Below, in pieces: positions 1 to 5,035 of a DNA stretch of 5,035 nucleotides. How positions within the stretch are numbered: position 1 is the first letter of the stretch; each line of letters opens with the position of its first letter. The notes under the pieces are model-generated. The model made no database searches. It saw nothing but the letters and a program-made list of their open reading frames with translations, and was not told where the DNA came from. The translations under genes were made by a program, and so were the position numbers. Origin of the DNA: Mycobacteriaceae bacterium (GTDB lineage: Bacteria > Actinomycetota > Actinomycetes > Mycobacteriales > Mycobacteriaceae); NCBI GenBank assembly GCA_013362555.1, contig JABFVX010000418.1:1-5035 (forward strand), read 5' to 3'.

Positions 1-19
1 CGATACCGCAATGACGCAT
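1..19 (-). CDS. 5' end of a gene leaving the window, probably the RipA-like NlpC/P60 hydrolase
   Basis: On the minus strand an ATG at 19-17 opens a frame reading M-R-H-C-G-I before the window ends. The start is chosen because AGGAGGA (30-24) lies five bases upstream, the best Shine-Dalgarno sequence on this side. Too little protein is visible to identify it. By synteny with M. tuberculosis, where Rv1476 is followed in the same direction by ripA (Rv1477), it is expected to encode a secreted NlpC/P60 peptidoglycan endopeptidase used in cell separation. It would be the gene after the Rv1476-family gene, from which a strong hairpin separates it, so it probably has its own promoter. The gene start is fairly secure; the product name is inference only. 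Confidence 0.55.
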
Positions 20-23
20 CGCT

Positions 24-30
24 TCCTCCT
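24..30 (-). promoter_or_regulatory. ribosome binding site of the gene starting at 19
   Basis: AGGAGGA on the minus strand, complementary to the anti-Shine-Dalgarno end of 16S rRNA, with a 4-base gap (AGCG) before the ATG. It is what reveals the partial gene at the window edge. Confidence 0.6.
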
Positions 31-55
31 GTCCGCTTTGACCGGATTGGAAGAT

Positions 56-104
56 CACTCAAGTCACTTTCGTTACTTGAGACACGATACGCCACTCAAG
101 TCAC
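56..104 (-). promoter_or_regulatory. repeat-rich upstream region of the presumed ripA homologue
   Basis: The 12-bp sequence CACTCAAGTCAC occurs exactly at 56-67 and 93-104. Between them lies GTTACTTGAG (72-81), an inverted copy of CTCAAGTCAC with one mismatch. Two GTYACTT direct repeats also sit 9 bp apart (63-69 and 72-78). The surrounding DNA has lower GC (about 45% in 61-120) than the coding regions, as expected of a promoter. Clustered GTYAC direct repeats resemble sites described for the response regulator MtrA, which is known to control ripA in M. tuberculosis; that link is inference. A possible minus-strand -10 element is TATCGT (88-83), with no convincing -35. The rest of the 20-189 spacer holds nothing else I can name. 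Confidence 0.4.
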
Positions 105-189
105 AAACAATACCTCACGGCATGAATTACACAACAGAAAATTGCCGCGCCACGAGTTGTCGCAGCTCAGGAAGTCACGCGCACCGATG

Positions 190-240
190 TCCAGAATGAC
201 TCGTGTCGTGCGTCGGACGCACGTCACGAGTCATTCTGGA
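190..240 (-). terminator. long perfect-stem hairpin downstream of the Rv1476-family gene
   Basis: A 16-bp perfect inverted repeat (190-205 with 225-240; arm TCCAGAATGACTCGTG) encloses, after one T-T mismatch, a further 7-bp perfect stem (207-213 with 217-223) and a CGG loop. It starts 25 bases after the stop codon of the Rv1476-family gene on the minus strand and lies in front of the next gene's promoter-like region. A transcription terminator is the simplest reading. There is no T-tract on either side, which is common for proposed actinobacterial terminators but leaves an alternative open: a transcript-stabilising structure or a protein-binding palindrome. Confidence 0.65.
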
Positions 241-265
241 GTTCTCGAGGCGGGCGGGCCCGGCC

Positions 266-790
266 TCAGGCGGTGGGGGCGGCGCGGCGGGCGCGGCGGG
301 ACTTGAAAAGATAAAGGCCGCCCGCGGCCGCGGCGGTGCCCGCGACCAGGGTGATGGTCAGCGCGGTCCAGTCCGGAGCGGGGGGCGCGGTGAGGGTGTC
401 GACGAAGGCCTGGGCTTGGTGCACGGTGGCGCCGTGCTGGTATTTCGCCGGGTCCTCGGCCTGTTCCAGGCGGACGCGAGCGAGCGTGTCGCTGAAAGTG
501 CCGACGGTGTCCGGACTCAGGACCAGCACCGTGCCTTGCTGCGTCGCGCCCACGGCCGAGGCCAGGTCGCGCAGATCGCCTTCCATGGGCGGGTTCTGGC
601 CGACGACCACGATGCTCAGGTCTATGCCGTGGTCGCGGGCCTGCTTGACCACCCGCTCCAACTGCGGGGTGACGTCGGCGGGCGCCGACACGCGATCCGC
701 GGCGATGTCCACCAGAATGGTCCGTAGGTCGACGCCCGGCGGCAGGTCGGCGGCGGCAGGCGTGAACTCGAGGAGAAGCGGGACAGGCAT
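266..790 (-). CDS. Rv1476-family membrane protein
   Basis: This encodes 174 residues. The start is ATG at 790-788, preceded by GGATGGAAG, a modest ribosome binding site. Residues 1-140 form a soluble domain with short hydrophobic strands (about 59-64 LSIVVV, 87-92 GTVLVL) and helices. A single predicted membrane segment follows at about 141-162, and then a basic tail (KSRRARR). There is no N-terminal signal peptide, so it looks C-terminally anchored; the basic tail is most simply placed in the cytoplasm, which leaves the side of the main domain unclear. The domain's layout loosely recalls TPM-type domains, but I see no catalytic signature. The assignment rests on sequence character and on its position divergent from acn, as Rv1476 is from Rv1475c in M. 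tuberculosis. The family's biochemical role is unknown to me; the neighbouring ripA gene hints at an envelope function. Confidence 0.8.
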   Translation of the reverse strand: MPVPLLLEFTPAAADLPPGVDLRTILVDIAADRVSAPADVTPQLERVVKQARDHGIDLSIVVVGQNPPMEGDLRDLASAVGATQQGTVLVLSPDTVGTFSDTLARVRLEQAEDPAKYQHGATVHQAQAFVDTLTAPPAPDWTALTITLVAGTAAAAGGLYLFKSRRARRAAPTA

Positions 791-823
791 CTTCCATCCG
801 TGTCAGGGAGCGGCGACGTGGGT

Positions 824-902
824 ATTGCGGGCAGAGCGGGCACTGCTGAGACAGTGCACAGCAGTGCCACAGTACGCGACCGCATCGTGGCGATCCCGCA
901 AT
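824..902. repeat. nested inverted repeats between the divergent promoters and the Rv1476-family gene
   Basis: A perfect 10-bp inverted repeat, GGCACTGCTG (839-848) and CAGCAGTGCC (859-868), has a 10-base spacer. It is enclosed by a perfect 8-bp inverted repeat, ATTGCGGG (824-831) and CCCGCAAT (895-902). CAGTGC also recurs at 852 and 862, with a CAGTAC variant at 870. If the minus-strand promoter at 923-950 is used, all of this lies in the roughly 125-base untranslated leader of the Rv1476-family mRNA and could fold as RNA. As DNA it could equally be an operator upstream of acn. No known riboswitch class is recognised. Confidence 0.5.
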
Positions 903-922
903 CACCCCCGATCAGGACCCCA

Positions 923-950
923 ATTTTATACAGGACAAGCGTACTGTTAA
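923..950 (-). promoter_or_regulatory. predicted sigma-A-type promoter of the Rv1476-family gene
   Basis: On the minus strand TTAACA (950-945) and TAAAAT (928-923) each match the sigma-70/sigma-A consensus in five of six bases and are 16 bases apart. Transcription would begin near 915-917, giving a leader of about 125 bases. The putative AcnR operator occupies the spacer and touches the -35 element. Confidence 0.45.
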
Positions 951-953
951 GGT
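925..953 (+). promoter_or_regulatory. possible acn promoter
   Basis: TTTATA (925-930) and TAAGGT (948-953), 17 bases apart, are the best-spaced pair on the plus strand. The -10 fits the actinobacterial TANNNT pattern and the -35 is weak. TACTGT (942-947) is an alternative -10. A start near 959-960 would give a 5' leader of about 55 bases. It would also put the operator at 931-946 between the -35 and -10 elements, similar to the AcnR site placement described for the C. glutamicum acn promoter. The exact start is uncertain. Confidence 0.35.
931..946. promoter_or_regulatory. AcnR operator
   Basis: CAGGACAAGCGTACTG matches the form CAGNACnnnCGTACTG of the AcnR binding site described upstream of acn in Corynebacterium glutamicum. 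It is an imperfect dyad (CAGGAC with GTACTG, five of six symmetric positions; the flanking A930 and T947 also pair). It lies in the acn upstream region with an acnR-type gene next to acn, which strongly supports the assignment. Binding by AcnR would block RNA polymerase at acn and probably also at the overlapping divergent promoter. A lone half-site, CAGTAC, is seen at 870-875. Confidence 0.8.
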
Positions 954-1014
954 TGGCACGTACCGCCGACACAGCCCCGTCGGCGGTTACTCAGAGACGA
1001 GTGGAGCTGACGCG

Positions 1015-3825
<2,811 letters not shown>

Positions 3826-3833
3826 CCCCTTAT

Positions 3834-4018
3834 GGGAAGTGCCCCGGCGCAATTGAGCTGAATGCGCTGCTCGCGAGGCTCTGCGGTGTTACGCAGGCTG
3901 CCTCCTCGAGCCGCCGCATCACAGCTGAGCTGAATGCGCTGCTCGCGAGGCTCTGCGGTGTTACGCAGGCTGCCTCCTCGAGCCGCCGCATCACAGCGCA
4001 GGCGCCGGGGCACTTCCC
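3834..4018. repeat. palindromic intergenic element with 17-bp inverted ends (MITE- or BIME-like)
   Basis: GGGAAGTGCCCCGGCGC (3834-3850) and its exact reverse complement (4002-4018) bound a 151-bp interior made of two identical 72-bp units plus short joints. The element starts nine bases after the acn stop codon and ends 33 bases before the acnR start, so it nearly fills the spacer. With one unit it would be 113 bp and would fold end to end as one long hairpin. No transposase, and no clear target-site duplication, is visible. Possible natures are a non-autonomous mobile element, a dispersed palindromic repeat, or an elaborate terminator or attenuator between acn and acnR. Copy number elsewhere in the genome cannot be seen here. 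Confidence 0.75.
3854..3997. repeat. exact tandem duplication of a 72-bp palindromic unit
   Basis: Copies at 3854-3925 and 3926-3997 are identical at every base, and the repeat stops abruptly on both sides (T/C mismatch before, T/G mismatch after). Each unit is an imperfect palindrome. In copy 1 the paired blocks are GCTG 3857-3860/3922-3925, ATGCG 3862-3866/3915-3919, GCTCG 3869-3873/3907-3911, GAGGC 3875-3879/3900-3904 and CTGCG 3881-3885/3892-3896, around a GTGTTA loop. Perfect identity implies a recent duplication and a locus that may vary in copy number between strains, comparable in size and setting to mycobacterial MIRU/VNTR units. Confidence 0.9.
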
Positions 4019-4051
4019 CGACTTTGAACACAGATCGACCGGAGGAAGTTC

Positions 4052-4618
4052 ATGCCCAAGGTCAGCGAGGACCACCTCGCCGCCCGGCGCAGCCAGATTC
4101 TGGCGGGAGCACGGCGCTGCTTCGCGGAGTACGGCTACGAGGGCGCGACGGTGCGGCGCCTGGAGGAAGTGACAGGACTGTCGCGCGGCGCGATCTTCCA
4201 CCACTTCCGGGACAAGGATGCGCTGTTTCTGGCGCTCGCGCACGAAGACGCCGCCCGGATGGCCGAGGTGGCCGCGACCCAGGGCCTGGTGCAGGTCATG
4301 CGCGACATGCTCGCCCGCCCGGAGGATTTCGACTGGCTCGGTACCCGCGTGGAGATCGCGCGCAGGCTGCGCACCGACCCGGAGTTCCGCACCAACTGGG
4401 AGCAGCGCTCCGAGGAGCTGACCACCGCGACCCTGGCCCGCTTGGAACGCCGCAAATCCGAGGGTCGCCTGCGCGACGACGTCCCCACCGACGTCCTGCT
4501 CGGCTACCTGGACCTGATCCTGGACGGCCTGATCGCCCGCATCGCCTCCGGTCACGCGAACGACAACCTCGCCGCGGTCCTCGACCTCGTCGAGGCCTCC
4601 GTCCGCCGCCGCGACTGA
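4052..4618 (+). CDS. acnR: TetR-family repressor of aconitase, AcnR
   Basis: This is a 188-residue regulator, the usual length for the family. The start is ATG at 4052, with GGAGGAA (4041-4047) as a strong ribosome binding site. The N-terminal TetR DNA-binding domain spans about 10-56: helix 1 ARRSQILAGARRCFAEYGYEG, then the helix-turn-helix TVRRLEEVTGLSRGAIFHHF (33-52) and the typical FRDKDALFLA. The all-helical ligand and dimerisation domain (about 57-188) is rich in Arg and Glu. In C. glutamicum the orthologue represses acn and its structure contains citrate-Mg2+, so a citrate-responsive role is likely here. Position directly behind acn and a matching operator upstream of acn support the name. 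It may be reached by read-through from acn across the palindromic element at 3834-4018, or may have its own promoter; I see no convincing promoter in 4019-4051. Confidence 0.92.
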   Translation: MPKVSEDHLAARRSQILAGARRCFAEYGYEGATVRRLEEVTGLSRGAIFHHFRDKDALFLALAHEDAARMAEVAATQGLVQVMRDMLARPEDFDWLGTRVEIARRLRTDPEFRTNWEQRSEELTTATLARLERRKSEGRLRDDVPTDVLLGYLDLILDGLIARIASGHANDNLAAVLDLVEASVRRRD

Positions 4619-4629
4619 CCGTCAGTTGC
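4611..4629. terminator. compact palindrome spanning two convergent stop codons
   Basis: GCGACTGA (4611-4618) pairs with TCAGTTGC (4622-4629) across a three-base CCG loop, with one G-T pair. It contains the acnR stop codon on the plus strand and the stop codon of the mini-protein gene on the minus strand. It could act as a small bidirectional terminator, but it is short and lacks T-tracts. Two TGA codons facing each other also create part of the symmetry automatically. Confidence 0.3.
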
Positions 4630-4747
4630 CCACTACGGGGAGTGCGGCGCCGACGACGGCGGCCAGCGGCACCCACACCGGGGCCGTGAGGAGCACCAGC
4701 GGGCCCCACACGACCGACGTCAACGCGGCTACTGCGGCAATGATCAT
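4622..4747 (-). CDS. 41-residue uncharged hydrophobic mini-protein
   Basis: Start ATG is at 4747-4745, with GAGGAG (4758-4753) five bases upstream, an excellent ribosome binding site; stop TGA is at 4624-4622. The protein has no Asp, Glu, Lys, Arg or His. It consists of two hydrophobic stretches, about 2-13 and 17-39, with W-G-P at 14-16 and T-A-P at 21-23, so one long or two short membrane segments are plausible. It starts 22 bases after the stop codon of the partial gene at 4770 and is probably translated from the same transcript. I do not recognise a family. The strong ribosome binding site, the spacing and the Ala/Val/Leu-rich composition argue for a real gene. Chance openness of GC-rich DNA is the alternative. 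Confidence 0.6.
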   Translation of the reverse strand: MIIAAVAALTSVVWGPLVLLTAPVWVPLAAVVGAALPVVGN

Positions 4748-4769
4748 GACAGCTCCTCGGTCGGTCCGG

Positions 4770-5035
4770 TCAGCTTCCGGTCTGTTCGCCGCCCATCCAC
4801 AGCCCGGTGCCTGCGCACTGGACGATGACGTCCGAGCGCGGGGCGAACCGAGCGTAGGCGGGCGGGGTGGAGAAACCCTGGGGCTCGGGCCGCTTCGTCG
4901 CGGCTCGACCCGGCTTGACGGCCTGCCACCTGTTGTCCGGGTATCGGACGATCGGCGGCAGCGGGCGGAGAGCGGGCGGCTCGACGGTGAGCAGGTTGCA
5001 GGTCCACCACTCCCCCGGCGGCGCGTCGATCTGCA
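4770..5035 (-). CDS. C-terminal part of an unrecognised protein (runs off the window)
   Basis: A minus-strand frame is open from the window edge to TGA at 4772-4770 and gives 87 whole codons. It reads Q-I-D-A-P-P-G-E-W-W-T at the visible start and ends VQCAGTGLWMGGEQTGS. It is Pro-rich (about 15 Pro), with Trp at 9, 10, 36 and 79, two Cys (12, 73) and a basic middle (about 40-48). No membrane segment or known motif is evident. The codon pattern is GC-rich at third positions, as in real genes of this DNA. The two bases beyond the first whole codon are TG, so the codon could itself be a start (ATG or GTG), making a complete protein of about 88 residues; the next base upstream would decide. It appears to form an operon with the mini-protein gene just downstream. 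Confidence 0.6.
   Translation of the reverse strand, partial: QIDAPPGEWWTCNLLTVEPPALRPLPPIVRYPDNRWQAVKPGRAATKRPEPQGFSTPPAYARFAPRSDVIVQCAGTGLWMGGEQTGS

Noticed and set aside
203..950. Plus-strand open frames opposite the Rv1476-family gene
   Set aside because: They are Gly/Arg/Ala-rich shadows. The minus-strand frame at 266-790 has the sensible hydrophobic segment, basic tail and syntenic position.
947..966. Possible IdeR/DtxR iron box (TAAGGTTGG) in the acn promoter
   Set aside because: Only the left half resembles the 19-bp iron box. The right half matches poorly, so no iron-regulator site is claimed.
3862..3935. Resemblance of MRRLEEAACVT (minus strand of the 72-bp unit) to VRRLEEVTGLS of AcnR
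   Set aside because: The similarity is about ten residues, on opposite strands, and is explained by GC-rich Arg/Leu/Glu codons. I see no wider match that would mean a copied gene fragment.
3826..4051. CRISPR array
   Set aside because: There are only two directly abutting 72-bp copies with no spacers between them, and no cas genes nearby.
3830..4555. 241-codon minus-strand frame including two 24-residue repeats
   Set aside because: It is a shadow of acnR joined to the 72-bp repeat. The repeat length is a multiple of three, so the frame stays open by chance, and no ribosome binding site or family resemblance supports it.
4744..5010. 88-codon minus-strand ATG frame near the right edge
   Set aside because: Its product is Arg/Ala/Pro-rich with no structure. 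The neighbouring frame ending at 4770 has better composition, and its stop fits the spacing to the mini-protein's ribosome binding site.

Overview
The window looks like chromosomal DNA of a high-GC mycolic-acid actinomycete (Mycobacteriales), most likely Nocardia or a close relative. The reasons are the GC-rich codon use, a 936-residue aconitase that closely resembles the mycobacterial enzyme, an AcnR-type TetR regulator directly behind it, and a divergent gene of the Rv1476 membrane-protein family. This is the same layout as the M. tuberculosis block Rv1474c (TetR) - Rv1475c (acn) - Rv1476 - Rv1477 (ripA). The genus is inferred from gene content and was not tested.

Left part, read on the minus strand. 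The Rv1476-family gene (266-790) ends in front of a long, nearly perfect hairpin (190-240) that probably terminates it. A lower-GC promoter-like stretch with repeated CACTCAAGTCAC / GTYAC motifs (56-104) follows. A strong ribosome binding site and the first six codons of the next gene (1-19) come last; by synteny this is expected to be the NlpC/P60 peptidoglycan hydrolase RipA.

Centre. The 224-bp divergent spacer (791-1014) carries a sequence fitting the AcnR operator known from Corynebacterium glutamicum, CAGGACAAGCGTACTG (931-946). It lies inside overlapping promoter-like elements for both directions. Nested inverted repeats (824-902) fall in the presumed leader of the Rv1476-family gene. 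Aconitase (1015-3825) has all three Fe-S cysteines and an actinobacterial linker containing SFPASDP.

Right part. The 226-bp acn-acnR spacer is almost filled by an unusual element (3834-4018). It has perfect 17-bp inverted repeats at its ends and, inside, an exact tandem duplication of a 72-bp unit that is itself an imperfect palindrome. acnR (4052-4618) follows, with a strong ribosome binding site. On the minus strand, converging on acnR with only 3 bp between the stop codons, are a 41-residue uncharged hydrophobic mini-protein (4622-4747) and the C-terminal part of an unrecognised protein running off the window (4770-5035). Neither was evident from ATG-initiated long-ORF calling.

Working together: AcnR is expected to repress acn through the operator at 931-946, giving feedback on the citrate/isocitrate step of the TCA cycle. 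Because the operator also overlaps a promoter-like sequence for the Rv1476-family gene, the same repressor might affect the cell-envelope side of the locus. I see no CRISPR array, tRNA or rRNA, and no transposase gene.
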